Assembly: GCF_030547185.1 (NCBI RefSeq)
Contig: NZ_JAUOQR010000001.1
Span: forward strand, 248,001 to 312,000
Direction of reading: 5' to 3'
Source: Neptuniibacter sp. 1_MG-2023
GTDB taxonomy: Bacteria; Pseudomonadota; Gammaproteobacteria; Pseudomonadales; Balneatricaceae
DNA: 64,000 bases
In this document: positions 17,527 to 27,871 of the stretch, one piece after another
Numbering within the stretch: the first letter of the stretch is position 1
Layout of the letters: each line of letters starts with the position of its first letter
Made by a program: the position numbers and the translations under genes
The notes under the pieces: generated by a model
Databases searched by the model: none
What the model was told of the DNA's origin: nothing
Seen by the model: only the letters and a program-made list of their open reading frames with translations

Positions 17527-19151
17527 GCCGCTTCTAACGCATCTATCCGCTTATCAAACAAACACTCATCAGCTAAGCGGTTAAGTATCTGCATTTTAGA
17601 AAGCACACTGCGAACCGGCCCATTAATACCAATCATATACACGCTTCGATTAGCCGTTAACGCTTCAACCATAATATTTTCAATCGCCATTGCAGTAGAC
17701 ACATCAATCAAAGGGACTGACGTAAAATCAAACATTAGGGCATCATGGGGCTGACTATTCGTTAATTTCTTTGTCATCCCTTTCACAGAAGCATAACTTA
17801 TTGGCCCCTCTAAATGATAAAGCAGGATTTTTCCTCCCGCGCTAACAAGAATCTCTTTTTCTCTTGGGCTTAATTGATCAATATCATCAGGTTGATCTGC
17901 AACAACTCGAATGGAATCAATCTGAATATCCGATAGATGCTTAATCGTAATGACATTCGCTATAAAGACACCAATAATGACGGCAGTAACAAGATCAACA
18001 AAAACCGTCAGCCCGAATACTAAAAGCATCAACACAACAACAAAAACGGGCGCTCGATGAAGCCGCTTAAGAAAATTCCAATCAATGATATCAATACCAA
18101 CCTTAATTAGAATTCCAGCAAGCACTGCGTGAGGAATATCTTCCGCTAAAGAACCCGCCCCCAAAACAATAAGAAGAAGCACAATGGCATGAACAGCTCC
18201 AGAAAGAGGTGTTTGCCCTCCGGCACGAATATTAATGACGGTTCGCATTGTCGCCCCCGCACCAGGTAACCCACCAAAAAGCCCCGCCATCATATTACCA
18301 ACACCCTGACCAATCAGCTCGCGATCGGAATCATGCTGCTCTTTAACTATATTATCTGCCACTAATGAGGTTAATAAAGAATCAATCGAGCCTAAAGCCG
18401 CCAGCATAATTGCAGCCAGCAACATATCTTCAAGAAGTGCAAAATCAATACTTGGAAAGATAAATTCAGGTAAACCTGAAGGGATACTACCAATAACAGG
18501 CACACTGCCTTCAGGTAATAAAGTGACATAAATCAGTGTACCTAAGCACAAAGCGATTAAGGGTGACGGGATAATTTTCGCTATTGATTTTGGGCATAAA
18601 AAAACAATCAACAGCGTTAATACACCAAGCAGTAGAGCCGAAGCCTGATAAGATAAAATATTTGCTGGCAGCATTTGCAATGAGGCAATCACCGATGACT
18701 CACCACTATGTCCTAATAGCGGCGCTAATTCTAAGATGATAATGATAACCCCAATACCACTCATAAAACCGGATATCACAGGAAATGGCATCAAGGTAAT
18801 ATACTTACCCAGCCTAAACAGCCCGAAGAGCACTTGAAAAAAACCACTCATTAGCACAACAGTAAAGGCCAAAATAGGCCCCTGTACCGGATCAATAGCA
18901 CTAAACTGAGTAAAAACTGCCGCCATAACAACAGTCATCGGCCCCGTTGGCCCCGACACTTGAGCTGGAGTTCCACCAAATAAAGACGCAAAAAAACCAA
19001 CAAAAATAGCGCCGTAAATACCGGCTATAGGCCCTGCACCAGAAGAAACACCGAAGGCTAGCGCTAGAGGGAGCGCAACCACTGCAGCAGTAATACCCCC
19101 AAAAACATCTCCTCGTATATTACGAAAATGAATACCACGAAGCAGCGCCAT
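17502..19151 (-). CDS. SulP family inorganic anion transporter with STAS domain
   Basis: 549 aa. The transport domain (about 14 helices, residues 10-410) includes GDVFGGITAAVVALPLALAF and the SulP signature FGGLPGAGATMRTVINIRAGG. A STAS domain occupies about 430-540 with FDFTSVPLIDVSTAMAIE, which has a Ser/Thr-bearing DVST loop as in regulated STAS domains. Likely substrates are sulfate, bicarbonate or dicarboxylates. The strong ribosome site GGAGGG precedes the ATG. Convergent overlap with yigZ is 25 bp. Confidence 0.9.
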   Translation of the reverse strand: MALLRGIHFRNIRGDVFGGITAAVVALPLALAFGVSSGAGPIAGIYGAIFVGFFASLFGGTPAQVSGPTGPMTVVMAAVFTQFSAIDPVQGPILAFTVVLMSGFFQVLFGLFRLGKYITLMPFPVISGFMSGIGVIIIILELAPLLGHSGESSVIASLQMLPANILSYQASALLLGVLTLLIVFLCPKSIAKIIPSPLIALCLGTLIYVTLLPEGSVPVIGSIPSGLPEFIFPSIDFALLEDMLLAAIMLAALGSIDSLLTSLVADNIVKEQHDSDRELIGQGVGNMMAGLFGGLPGAGATMRTVINIRAGGQTPLSGAVHAIVLLLIVLGAGSLAEDIPHAVLAGILIKVGIDIIDWNFLKRLHRAPVFVVVLMLLVFGLTVFVDLVTAVIIGVFIANVITIKHLSDIQIDSIRVVADQPDDIDQLSPREKEILVSAGGKILLYHLEGPISYASVKGMTKKLTNSQPHDALMFDFTSVPLIDVSTAMAIENIMVEALTANRSVYMIGINGPVRSVLSKMQILNRLADECLFDKRIDALEAAYQRITLS

Positions 19152-19517
19152 AAAGAGAATCCCTCCTTATAAAATGACTAATACTCAAAACAGTGTAGCA
19201 AGAAACCTTATCTTTATAAGGCCAAAGGCGCCACCTACCTATAGACCCATCAGATCAATAATCGATCAAACTTATATTGGACGATGAATATAAATCAAGA
19301 AAAAAGATATTTCATTGAAGATTAAAGGACTTCTGCCGATACAAGAAACATAGCTTTAAGTGACTGTAATTAAATATTTATTTAATAAACTGTTTATAAA
19401 TTAAAACGCTTGTTTTAGAGTTACCGGGTAATGAAGGAACGACCTTTCTAGATTATTTCACAGAAAGCCTGTTTCAAAGCAACATTCGTTCAACTATATC
19501 TAAGCGATTGAGGTAGT
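19152..19517. other. 366-bp divergent intergenic region (SulP / diguanylate cyclase)
   Basis: No gene seen. A short inverted repeat CCTTAT-N4-ATAAGG lies at 19206-19221 upstream of the SulP gene, and a cluster of ATCAA/GATC elements at 19254-19268. The region is AT-rich and must carry promoters for both flanking genes, but I could not fix -35/-10 boxes. Confidence 0.4.
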
Positions 19518-20546
19518 ATGAAATTCGCTGAAAACAATAACCAAGCTGCTGAATATCTACGTCAGGCCATCCCATTGATGGTTAAGCACAACATCCCCCC
19601 CAATCCACTCAATTATGCGTTGTGGTACACCTATGTGAGTGACCGTCTACCAGAATTGAATGTTCAGTTAGACAAAACACTTACAACCTACGGCACTTGC
19701 CCTACCATGCTCAGCGAACAACTTTTTCGTGAGCATATGATCAAGGATGAGATCAACGGTGCTGAAGATATTCAAGCAAGTTTAATCAGCTTAATTAACA
19801 ACCTCTATGAAGATGCTGGCCACACAGCTGAAAAAACGGCCAATTTTAATACCGTATTAGAAGAGAGTTTAGTCACACTTCAGCAACAAGAGGATGGCGA
19901 AGCAAGCCTACCCCTAGATTCAATTATTCATGCGCTATCAACACATACTAAATCTATTGGAGACACCGCACGCCTATTTCAAGAACGAATGTATGCGGCT
20001 CAAATAGAGATCCAAGCACTCAAAGAAGAGCTAAATAAAACAAGGCAGGATGCTCGTGTTGATCCACTGACCAATCTATTCAACCGTCGGGTATTTGATT
20101 CTGAACTAGCGCAACTCGTCAACAGCACAAATAATAAACTTATCTCATCATTCATTTTGGTAGATATAGATCATTTCAAAGGCTTTAACGATACGTATGG
20201 GCACCTTATGGGCGATAAGGTTTTGCAATATGTAGGCAAACTTCTAAAAGATATATGCCCAGAGCCTATGCTTCCAGTACGTTATGGCGGTGAAGAATTT
20301 GCCGTCTTGATGCCTGGAGTTAACATAGATTCTGCAAGCGAAATTGCAGAAAAGGTACGCGAAAAAATTCAAGCAATTAGAATTAAACAAAAGAAATCGG
20401 GAGAAATTATCAGCTCGATTACGGCATCTTTTGGGGTTTCTCAGTTTAAACATGGGGAAACCGCTGAACAATTGATAGACCGTACAGATAAAGCGCTTTA
20501 TAAAGCCAAAGACAGTGGTCGCAACCAAGTAAAATGCGCAAATTAA
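19518..20546 (+). CDS. Diguanylate cyclase (soluble, GGDEF)
   Basis: 342 aa with no membrane segment. Residues 1-160 form a helical domain common in Pseudomonas-type cyclases (AAEYLRQAIPLMVKHNIPPNPLNYALWYTYVS), ending in a coiled coil. The GGDEF domain (about 180-340) has DPLTNLFNRR, DIDHFKGFNDTYGH and an active GGEEF. The RxxD inhibitory site is absent (PEPMLPV precedes RYGGEEF), so product inhibition at the I-site is unlikely. It makes c-di-GMP; its signal is unknown. The ribosome site GAGGT precedes the ATG. Confidence 0.92.
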   Translation: MKFAENNNQAAEYLRQAIPLMVKHNIPPNPLNYALWYTYVSDRLPELNVQLDKTLTTYGTCPTMLSEQLFREHMIKDEINGAEDIQASLISLINNLYEDAGHTAEKTANFNTVLEESLVTLQQQEDGEASLPLDSIIHALSTHTKSIGDTARLFQERMYAAQIEIQALKEELNKTRQDARVDPLTNLFNRRVFDSELAQLVNSTNNKLISSFILVDIDHFKGFNDTYGHLMGDKVLQYVGKLLKDICPEPMLPVRYGGEEFAVLMPGVNIDSASEIAEKVREKIQAIRIKQKKSGEIISSITASFGVSQFKHGETAEQLIDRTDKALYKAKDSGRNQVKCAN

Positions 20547-20961
20547 AGAGACGCTGCCTAAGATCTAATTGCTAAAACCTGCTTGCTGGAACAAGAAAGA
20601 AAGTAAGGCCCGAACGCAGTCCGGGCCTGAAATCTTTCCTATTCCCTCATAAAATCCCTACCACCCACACCCCTGCTATATAACCATTCAAAAGCCTAAT
20701 CAGATACTAAAAACTATTAAATTTCCTGATATAAGTGATTTCCCCAAACCTTATCTAGAACCAACTAAACCTCATAACAAGACTATAAAAAATAGTTTTA
20801 CGCTATCAACATCCATTTACAAGCCAACAAAATAAAGCATTACACCTTCACGTCATATCTACTTTTGAAGATAAGAATTATCTAAGTAACTCAACAACGA
20901 GATTATTTGAATTTACCAAGAGCGCGAAAAAAGAAACTAGGCGGTTCCCTACTGGGCTGGG
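20547..20961. other. 415-bp convergent intergenic region with a hairpin
   Basis: Between the ends of two convergent genes. A 7-bp hairpin AGGCCCG (20606-20612) and CGGGCCT (20622-20628) probably ends the cyclase transcript. The rest is AT-rich and shows no coding pattern on either strand. Confidence 0.4.
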
Positions 20962-22059
20962 CTAATCATAGGCTGAGACATTGAACTGTTTTAAGTGCTC
21001 ATCCCACAACCAGTACGCTTCTGAGGTTAAATGCACTCCACCACGCCAGAAATCACTTGGATTGCCCCCTTGCCACTGTTTGTTGCCTTGAAGCGCTTCC
21101 GCCCCAGCAACCGTCAGCGAAAAAACCTCCTCACCATTAACTAGACACTTACTAATATAAGGTAGATCGGCATTCATCAAGCGGTTAAGTTCGGAACGAA
21201 CAGAGAGGTCTCCCATAAAAGGAGCCGCTTCTAACTGTTGCAGGTGATTAAAAACCCGCCTAAATGTTGCCGGCCCAGAGAGAACCTCATAATACCGTTC
21301 AGTAGCACTAGTCCCTTCAGGCAGCAAACCCTTCAGTTCCGACTGTTTTAAAGTATATTCCAAGGCAGGTAATTCATCAGGGGCACGCAATAAGGTCAAA
21401 AGTAGATAAGTTTGCGTTAAAGTTAAGCCCGTTTCTATAGATGGATATTCAAGACAAAATCGACGTAGTGCTGCCGCCATAAAAGGCCACTCAGCTATTT
21501 CGGTTTGTGCAACACTCGCCAAGTTTTCAGACGATGGGGCAGTAAAAAAATTCCAAATAGTATCTGCCACTATAAGATGGCGCTGTGATAAAGGAACGCG
21601 CTGATCAAACAACTCTTCCATCATCTCAAGTGTCAGATTACCTAAGCCATAAAAATAAGGGACCTCAGAATGGCGATCAATACAGATAATTGATAACGGA
21701 GGCGTCGCTAATCCAAGATTAAGAAGGCGATGACAGATCTCTAGCAGCTGTAGTTGATCGTATAAATCATGCTCAAACCACAATACAACTTCATCATAGA
21801 CTTCAATATTGTCTAATCGATTTTTCCGAGCAACAAAGTCAGCTGCAATCATCTGTTCAGTGATCTCGCCCGAATACTCTGCGCTCTTAAGTAAACTCAT
21901 CAAATAAGTGGTACGCGCCTTACTGTATGCTTCGTATGGAAGCGCGAGAACCGGACCATCATGTAATAGATCTTTCCAACAAAGTACATCACCCTGTATC
22001 CGTTCTGAGCGATTAAGCATATCGCCAGCACAATCACCATTTGTAATATGTAACTTCAT
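20962..22059 (-). CDS. DUF1835 domain-containing protein
   Basis: 365 aa. The N-terminus MKLHITNGDCAGDMLNRS followed by VLCWKDLLHDGPV is the DUF1835 pattern; a C-terminal part resembles its usual partner DUF3658. I start at ATG 22059 because GGAGTAAAG lies just before it; an in-frame upstream start would add 19 residues not typical of the family. The function is unknown. It is 68 bp downstream of the DinB gene on the same strand and may be co-transcribed. Confidence 0.8.
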   Translation of the reverse strand: MKLHITNGDCAGDMLNRSERIQGDVLCWKDLLHDGPVLALPYEAYSKARTTYLMSLLKSAEYSGEITEQMIAADFVARKNRLDNIEVYDEVVLWFEHDLYDQLQLLEICHRLLNLGLATPPLSIICIDRHSEVPYFYGLGNLTLEMMEELFDQRVPLSQRHLIVADTIWNFFTAPSSENLASVAQTEIAEWPFMAAALRRFCLEYPSIETGLTLTQTYLLLTLLRAPDELPALEYTLKQSELKGLLPEGTSATERYYEVLSGPATFRRVFNHLQQLEAAPFMGDLSVRSELNRLMNADLPYISKCLVNGEEVFSLTVAGAEALQGNKQWQGGNPSDFWRGGVHLTSEAYWLWDEHLKQFNVSAYD

Positions 22060-22127
22060 CTTTACTCCATTAGCCCATCGTTCTGCTCCACAACCCACAT
22101 CATTGGAGAGGAACAACTTTTACCCTA

Positions 22128-22661
22128 TCAAGCCTCAGGAATGATAGCTAATAGATCGGTGGTTGCTAAATCAACTCCATTTTGACTCAATAATGTGGTC
22201 ACTTGACCACGATGATGGGTTTGATGATTAAAGAAATGTTGTAGTAGATAGCCAAACCGTTTTTCGAATTTATTCCCATGCATATTAAAATAGGCTAATG
22301 GATAAGCAAGGTCATAAACTTCTACCTGATCACATAGATCAATAAGCGCCATATCCAACACATAACGTGCGTCCCTTAACTCATTAAAGTCGGGGTACAG
22401 TAATGTATCTAACGTGTCTGGATTAGCTATTAGCTTAACTGCTTCTAACGCCTTAAAATGGGACGGATGCTCAGCAAACCGTTTCAACCATATAATATCG
22501 CCAACCAAAATATGATTAAGTGTGCCTAAAATAGAATGAAAAAAAGCACCCTGATCCGCTGATAGCAAAGATGGCTCCAATTCACTTGCAGCTTCATAAA
22601 TACTTTCGTTCATCCACTGGTTATAACGAGCCATTAACTCAAAATGATCTTTCAGTGTCAT
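22128..22661 (-). CDS. DinB family protein
   Basis: 177 aa four-helix-bundle protein. ARYNQWMNESIYEA, LGTLNHILVGDIIWLKRF and HHFFNHQTHHRGQ-type residues (HFFNHQTHHRGQVTTLL) give the three metal-binding His positions of the DinB/YfiT fold. Such proteins often act as metal-dependent thiol transferases or in damage responses; the bacterial role here is not known. The ribosome site GGAGGGA is strong. Confidence 0.85.
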   Translation of the reverse strand: MTLKDHFELMARYNQWMNESIYEAASELEPSLLSADQGAFFHSILGTLNHILVGDIIWLKRFAEHPSHFKALEAVKLIANPDTLDTLLYPDFNELRDARYVLDMALIDLCDQVEVYDLAYPLAYFNMHGNKFEKRFGYLLQHFFNHQTHHRGQVTTLLSQNGVDLATTDLLAIIPEA

Positions 22662-22770
22662 ATTCCCTCCTTTATTTGTATCTATTTAAACAGGCGAACA
22701 TGACAACTTGTAGATTCTCCACCTTGGCTAGGTAAAATAGCTCAGTTAATTTTTTCTATAGGTATTTCTC

Positions 22771-24027
22771 ATGCAGGCATCTCCACTCAAAGTTCTAGTT
22801 ATTGGATACGTCTGGCCGGAACCTAAATCATCTGCAGCCGGTAGCCATATGTTATCCCTGTTGCGTCTATTTAAACGTCAAGCCTGGCAGGTGATATTTG
22901 CCAGCCCTGCACAAGTAACAGATCATATGGTCGACTTAAAAGATGAGGGAATAGATACCTTATCGATTACATTAAATGATAGTCGCTTCGATCAAACCAT
23001 CCATGAACTACAACCAGATATTGTTATGTTTGACCGCTTTATGATGGAAGAACAGTTTGGATGGCGAGTCGAAAAAAACTGCCCAAATGCTCTGCGTATT
23101 TTAGATACAGAAGATCTGCAGTGTTTACGAAATGCCCGCCATCAAGCAGTAAAACAAGCAAGAGAGATGCAGTTAAGTGACCTATACTCTGATATCGCAA
23201 AACGTGAAATAGCCGCGATCTATCGTTCAGACCTTTCATTAATCATCTCCAGCTATGAGATAGAGCTGCTCCAAAAACAGTTTCAAATGCCCGCTTCACA
23301 AATTCATCACCTCCCTTTTATGCTTGACCTTAATCATCTCCCCAAACAGCTTGCCTCCTATGAGGATCGACAACATATGATGATGATCGGCAACTTCCGT
23401 CATGCCCCTAACTGGGATTCTGTTCTATATATACAAACCTTGTGGCCAGAGATTAGAAAACGATTAAAAGAGAAAGGGCTACCGAACATAGAACTACATA
23501 TTTACGGATCCTATCCGCCACCAAAGGCAACTGCACTACACAATCCTAAAAGCGGTTTTCTAATCAAAGGCTGGGCAGATGATGCTTACGACGTGATACA
23601 AAAAGCACGCTTATGCTTAGCTCCCTTACGATTTGGTGCTGGCATTAAAGGCAAACTTTTAGACGCAATGGTATGCGAGACACCCTCAATAACAACAGAT
23701 ATTGGCGCGGAAGGTATGGCTCCAAATTATAGCTGGCCGGGAGAAATCGCCAAGAATGATGAAGAGTTTATCAACGCCTGTGTGACGCTTTATAGTGAAC
23801 CTGATAATTGGTTGTTGGCAAAACAAGCAGCGAGACCAATTTTAACGGCTTTATATGACGGCAGTAAAACAGGCCCCGCTCTGATTCAAAAAATCTTAGC
23901 CTTACTCGACAACGTACAAACTCACAGACTCCAAAACTTCACTGGCTCAATGCTAATGCACCACAGCATGAAGAGTACTCAATACATGTCCCAATGGATT
24001 GAGGCTAAAAACAAACAGATTGAATAA
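22771..24027 (+). CDS. Glycosyltransferase, GT-B fold (GT4-like)
   Basis: 418 aa. The N-terminal Rossmann half begins LKVLVIGYVWPEPKSSAAGSH; the C-terminal half has IGNFRHAPNWDSV, LHIYGSYPP and the nucleotide-sugar region LAPLRFGAGIKGKLLDAM with the usual glutamate-for-sugar site replaced by IGAEG further on. This layout is typical of GT4-type enzymes acting on surface sugars. No polysaccharide cluster surrounds it, so the acceptor is unknown. The last ~50 residues are basic and family-variable. Confidence 0.8.
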   Translation: MQASPLKVLVIGYVWPEPKSSAAGSHMLSLLRLFKRQAWQVIFASPAQVTDHMVDLKDEGIDTLSITLNDSRFDQTIHELQPDIVMFDRFMMEEQFGWRVEKNCPNALRILDTEDLQCLRNARHQAVKQAREMQLSDLYSDIAKREIAAIYRSDLSLIISSYEIELLQKQFQMPASQIHHLPFMLDLNHLPKQLASYEDRQHMMMIGNFRHAPNWDSVLYIQTLWPEIRKRLKEKGLPNIELHIYGSYPPPKATALHNPKSGFLIKGWADDAYDVIQKARLCLAPLRFGAGIKGKLLDAMVCETPSITTDIGAEGMAPNYSWPGEIAKNDEEFINACVTLYSEPDNWLLAKQAARPILTALYDGSKTGPALIQKILALLDNVQTHRLQNFTGSMLMHHSMKSTQYMSQWIEAKNKQIE

Positions 24028-24094
24028 GTTAACATATCCCACTCAACAACTAAGGCTTAGAGTTGTCATATAATTTTCATATCTCTACCTTATT

Positions 24095-24148
24095 CTGCAA
24101 TATTTGCAGTGATGCGCTTTATTCGAAAATAGTCAATTAGTGACTAAT
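24095..24148 (+). promoter_or_regulatory. Two palindromes upstream of chrA
   Basis: CTGCAA-TAT-TTGCAG (24095-24109) and ATTAGTGACTAAT (24136-24148) are both perfect inverted repeats, ending 62 and 23 bases before the chrA ATG. They are candidate operator sites for an unidentified regulator. The second has the same half-sites as the ArsR operator but with a 3-base rather than 6-base spacer, so it is probably a different site. Confidence 0.4.
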
Positions 24149-24170
24149 CAGCATAGGTAACAGGATATAA

Positions 24171-25343
24171 ATGTCTAAAATTTTGGAGGTATTCTGGCGT
24201 TTTCTTCTGCTAGGTTGCACTAGTTTTGGTGGCCCAGCAGCTCACTTGGGGTATTTCCAAAAAACATTTGTCCAAGATCTAAAATGGCTTGAACAGGAAG
24301 CTTATGCCCAACTTATCGCCCTAAGCCAGTTTTTACCCGGCCCAGGATCAAGCCAAGTGGGTTTTGCTATCGGATTAAAACGCGCAGGTATAGCAGGAGG
24401 CATTGCTGCTTTTGTCGGTTTCACACTACCCTCTTTTCTAATTATCTATTTTATTGCCACTACTCAATTCGGCGAAGGCAGCAGTGGAGTCAATGGCCTA
24501 ATCCACAGCTTAAAATTATTGGCCGTTGTTATAGTCGCCGATGCAACACTGAATATGCAACGTAGCTTTTGTAAAGAAAAACGTTCGCTTTGTATCGCTA
24601 TACTTAGTGCAGCCGCCCTGTTAATACTACCTAATATTTGGACACAGATGGCTGTATTGATGGGGGCGGCAGTGTATGGCGTAGTAGAATCCAGACACCA
24701 ATCCCATATAGAAAACACTGCTCTAAACATACAGAAAAATTCTACATCTACAGTAAAATCTATACTCGCTAAGCCTCCCTTTATCCTCTTTATTAGCTTG
24801 TTCCTAATTTTACCTCCTCTCGCTTATATTTCTGATTGGGTAGCCCTTGCTGCATCCTTTTACCAAACGGGTAGTTTAGTTTTTGGTGGCGGACATGTAG
24901 TACTCCCTTTGCTACAACAGTCGTTAGAACATATTGATAACGACCGTTTTATTGCCGGTTATGCCGCCGCTCAAGCAGTACCGGGGCCGATGTTTACATT
25001 AGCTACATTTTTAGGTGCAGAACTGACTCCTAATGCAAGCTTAATAGGAGCCTTAGTCGCAACACTATCTATCTTCCTACCGGGTTTATTGCTGGTATTA
25101 AGTCTACAAAATACGTGGGAATCATTAGCTAAACAACCTAGGGTTGCTGGGGCAATCTGGGGCGTTAATGCGGCTGTAGTTGGGCTGCTGCTATCTGCCT
25201 TATATCAACCTATTTTCATAAGCGCAGTACAATCTAATATCGACTTTGCCATCGCGCTTATCGCATTCTTTATATTAAGACAGTTTAAGCCACCTATACT
25301 GCTATTCGTTTTAAGCTTTATCGGCCTTGGTTTTCTGCTTTAA
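24171..25343 (+). CDS. chrA: Chromate transporter ChrA (two-domain CHR family)
   Basis: 390 aa, the long CHR form with two homologous halves. The first has FLLLGCTSFGGPAAHLGYFQ and ALSQFLPGPGSSQVGFAIG; the second repeats it as FYQTGSLVFGGGHVVLPLLQ and GYAAAQAVPGPMFTLATFLG. ChrA exports chromate by proton-driven antiport. No chrB or chrC neighbour is visible, so regulation must come from elsewhere. Confidence 0.92.
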   Translation: MSKILEVFWRFLLLGCTSFGGPAAHLGYFQKTFVQDLKWLEQEAYAQLIALSQFLPGPGSSQVGFAIGLKRAGIAGGIAAFVGFTLPSFLIIYFIATTQFGEGSSGVNGLIHSLKLLAVVIVADATLNMQRSFCKEKRSLCIAILSAAALLILPNIWTQMAVLMGAAVYGVVESRHQSHIENTALNIQKNSTSTVKSILAKPPFILFISLFLILPPLAYISDWVALAASFYQTGSLVFGGGHVVLPLLQQSLEHIDNDRFIAGYAAAQAVPGPMFTLATFLGAELTPNASLIGALVATLSIFLPGLLLVLSLQNTWESLAKQPRVAGAIWGVNAAVVGLLLSALYQPIFISAVQSNIDFAIALIAFFILRQFKPPILLFVLSFIGLGFLL

Positions 25344-25395
25344 TAATCAATAGCGAGAGCATTCAATATAAAAAATACCCTATAAGAATCATAGA

Positions 25396-25421
25396 CAAAA
25401 AAAGCCCGCACAAAGCGGGCT
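25396..25421 (-). terminator. Intrinsic terminator of gor
   Basis: On the minus strand AGCCCGC-TTTGT-GCGGGCT (25421 to 25403) is followed by seven T residues. It lies 39 bases past the gor stop, and can also act for chrA reading the other way. Confidence 0.8.
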
Positions 25422-25459
25422 AACTCTAAGCTCAAAGGGAAGGAGAGCTTATAAGAAAG

Positions 25460-26812
25460 TTAAACAGGTTCTCGCATAGTCACAAACTCTTCAGCGGCTG
25501 TTGGGTGAATACCTATAGTCGAGTCAAACACCTCTTTGGTTGCACCCGCTTTTAAGGCGATACCTATGCCTTGAATAATCTCACCCGCATCAGGGCCTAC
25601 CATGTGCACGCCAATAACTTTACGTGAATCAGCATCCACCAGCATCTTCATAAAGGTACGCTCTTCACTGCCGCTTAAGGTATGCTTCATCGCTCTAAAA
25701 CTCGATTTATACACCTCAACATTGCTGTATTTTTCACGCGCCTGTTCTTCGCTCAAGCCCACGGTACCTATATTTGGCTGACAGAAAACAGCGGTTGGAA
25801 TTAGGTCATAATCAACCTTTCTATTTTCGCCCGCATATAGGTTATTAACTAGGGCCATACCTTCAGCCAAAGCTACCGGTGTTAACTGAACACGATCAAT
25901 CACATCTCCTACTGCGTACACAGAAGGAACATTGGTCTGGAACTCATCATTAACGATGATCGCACCATTTTTAGCCTGTTTAATACCTAGCGTTTCTAAA
26001 CCAAGGTTAGCTACTTTAGGGTTACGGCCTGTTGCGTACATAATAAGATCAGTTTCAATACTAGAACCGTCTGTCATCTGAGCAAGCAAAGAGCCATCCG
26101 CCTGCTTCTCTATAGATTCAACATTATTATTAAATACTAGATCTACGCCTTTTTTAGCCACTTCTGTCGCCGCAAACTCACGTACTTCATTATCAAAGCC
26201 ACGTAAAAACAGGTCACCGCGATAAACCAATTTTGTCTCAGTACCAAGGCCTGAAAAAATACCGGCAAATTCGACTGCAATATAACCACCGCCAACGACT
26301 AACGCACGTTTAGGAAACTCATCCAGATAAAAGACTTCGTTAGAGCTAATGATATGTTCTTTGCCTGGAATATCAGGCACATTTGGCCAACCACCAACCG
26401 CAACCAAAATACGCTCAGCGCTATACTGCTTATCACCTACAGCCACAGTATGATCATCAACCAATACCGCACGACCATTTATCAGCTCACAGCCAGAATT
26501 AACTAAAAGATTCTGGTAGATCCCATTTAGGCGCTCAATCTCTCGAGTTTTATTATCACGTAAAGTGGGCCAATCAAATTCCACGCCTTTATTCGTTAAA
26601 CCAAATCCCGCAGCTTCAGCAAAGCCTTCTGCATATTGCGAAGCGTAAACAAACAACTTTTTAGGTACACAGCCAACATTGACACAAGTCCCGCCTAAAT
26701 GACGATCCTCAGCTATAGCTACCTTTACACCCATACCAGCAGCCATACGAGCTGCACGCACACCACCTGAACCGGCACCAATTACAAATAGATCAAAATC
26801 ATATTCCGCCAC
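25460..26812 (-). CDS. gor: Glutathione-disulfide reductase
   Basis: 450 aa. The FAD-binding [14 protein letters not shown] is followed by the redox disulfide CVNVGC in [15 protein letters not shown], the NADPH fold [17 protein letters not shown], the second FAD contact YAVGDV and the C-terminal catalytic HPTAAEEFV. It keeps glutathione reduced with NADPH. An inverted repeat lies 45-66 bases upstream of its start. Confidence 0.95.
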   Translation of the reverse strand: MAEYDFDLFVIGAGSGGVRAARMAAGMGVKVAIAEDRHLGGTCVNVGCVPKKLFVYASQYAEGFAEAAGFGLTNKGVEFDWPTLRDNKTREIERLNGIYQNLLVNSGCELINGRAVLVDDHTVAVGDKQYSAERILVAVGGWPNVPDIPGKEHIISSNEVFYLDEFPKRALVVGGGYIAVEFAGIFSGLGTETKLVYRGDLFLRGFDNEVREFAATEVAKKGVDLVFNNNVESIEKQADGSLLAQMTDGSSIETDLIMYATGRNPKVANLGLETLGIKQAKNGAIIVNDEFQTNVPSVYAVGDVIDRVQLTPVALAEGMALVNNLYAGENRKVDYDLIPTAVFCQPNIGTVGLSEEQAREKYSNVEVYKSSFRAMKHTLSGSEERTFMKMLVDADSRKVIGVHMVGPDAGEIIQGIGIALKAGATKEVFDSTIGIHPTAAEEFVTMREPV

Positions 26813-26856
26813 AACAGGCTCCTTTACTTGTGTCTTAAAGATGGGTCTATTTTATA

Positions 26857-26878
26857 AGTATCAATTTACATTGATACT
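26857..26878. promoter_or_regulatory. Inverted repeat upstream of gor
   Basis: AGTATCAA (26857-26864) and TTGATACT (26871-26878) form a perfect 8-bp inverted repeat with a 6-base spacer in the gor/xthA divergent region. The position suits an operator for gor. It does not match an OxyR tetramer site that I can recognise. Confidence 0.4.
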
Positions 26879-27005
26879 ACTATGAGGGCTAATTAAGAAA
26901 GTTAAATAGCCTAATTGATTTTCCTAATCACTTTCAGAGTATCTTTCCCCTTAATTGTTCAATAAAATTCATATTCATTTATTTACCGATCAGGACAGCG
27001 ATCAG

Positions 27006-27821
27006 ATGAAACTAATTTGCTTCAACGTGAATGGCCTTCGCTCACGCCTCCACCAACTACAAGCCGTTATCGACAAATACCAACCAGACATCATCGGCTT
27101 ACAGGAAACCAAAGTCCATGATGAAGCCTTCCCTATGGCCGATGTTGAAGCGATGGGCTACCACGTCGAAATCCATGGACAAAAGGGCCATTACGGTGTT
27201 TGTCTTATCTCCAAAAAGCCACTGACCAATGTACAGAAAGGTTACCTAACCGATACCGAAGATGCGCAAAAGCGCATGATTATGGGTGATTACGAAACAG
27301 ACAACGGCAATACGATTCGAGTCATGAACGGTTACTTCCCGCAAGGTGAAAGTGTAGATCACGAAATAAAATTCCCAGCTAAACGTAAATTCTATGCCGA
27401 CCTACAAAGTCACTTAGAGACCCACTGCTCACCTGAACAAAATATCGTTGTTATGGGTGACCTAAATATCTCTCCTGAAGATAAAGACATCGGTATTGGT
27501 GAGCCTAACCGTAAACGTTGGTTAAAAACAGGCAAAGCAAGCTTCCAACCGGAAGAGCGGGAATGGTATGGAAAACTAACAGACTGGGGCTTAACTGATT
27601 GCTTCCGTTACCTTAACCCTGATGAAGACCGTGTTTTTAGCTGGTTTGATTACCGCTCAAAGGGATTTGCTGATGATCCAAAACGTGGTCTACGTATTGA
27701 TGGCATCTTACTAACGGCACCACTGCTAGAGAAATGCCAAGATGCCGGTGTTGATTATGAGATTCGAAGCATGGAAAAACCCTCTGATCACGCCCCTATC
27801 TGGGCAGAGCTGGATCTATAA
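27006..27821 (+). CDS. xthA: Exodeoxyribonuclease III
   Basis: 271 aa from ATG 27006 ([14 protein letters not shown]); earlier in-frame starts add a non-family leader. Catalytic pieces are visible: [10 protein letters not shown] (metal Glu), [21 protein letters not shown] (Asp/Asn) and [11 protein letters not shown] (Asp/His). It is the main AP endonuclease and 3' repair exonuclease for oxidised DNA, and it stands divergent from gor, another oxidative-stress gene. Confidence 0.96.
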   Translation: MKLICFNVNGLRSRLHQLQAVIDKYQPDIIGLQETKVHDEAFPMADVEAMGYHVEIHGQKGHYGVCLISKKPLTNVQKGYLTDTEDAQKRMIMGDYETDNGNTIRVMNGYFPQGESVDHEIKFPAKRKFYADLQSHLETHCSPEQNIVVMGDLNISPEDKDIGIGEPNRKRWLKTGKASFQPEEREWYGKLTDWGLTDCFRYLNPDEDRVFSWFDYRSKGFADDPKRGLRIDGILLTAPLLEKCQDAGVDYEIRSMEKPSDHAPIWAELDL

Positions 27822-27834
27822 TCAAACATAGAAA

Positions 27835-27871
27835 CCTTGCCCTCAACACGCTTAAGCGCTTAAGGGCAAGG
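27835..27871 (+). terminator. Hairpin after xthA
   Basis: CCTTGCCCT (27835-27843) pairs with AGGGCAAGG (27863-27871), enclosing a second small palindrome (CTTAAGCGCTTAAG). It begins 14 bases past the stop. No strong T-run follows. Confidence 0.5.

Noticed and set aside
24136-24148. ATTAGTGACTAAT as a fifth site of the ArsR-type regulon
   Set aside because: Same half-sites but a 3-base instead of 6-base spacer, which would place the arms on a different helical face; kept as a separate palindrome.
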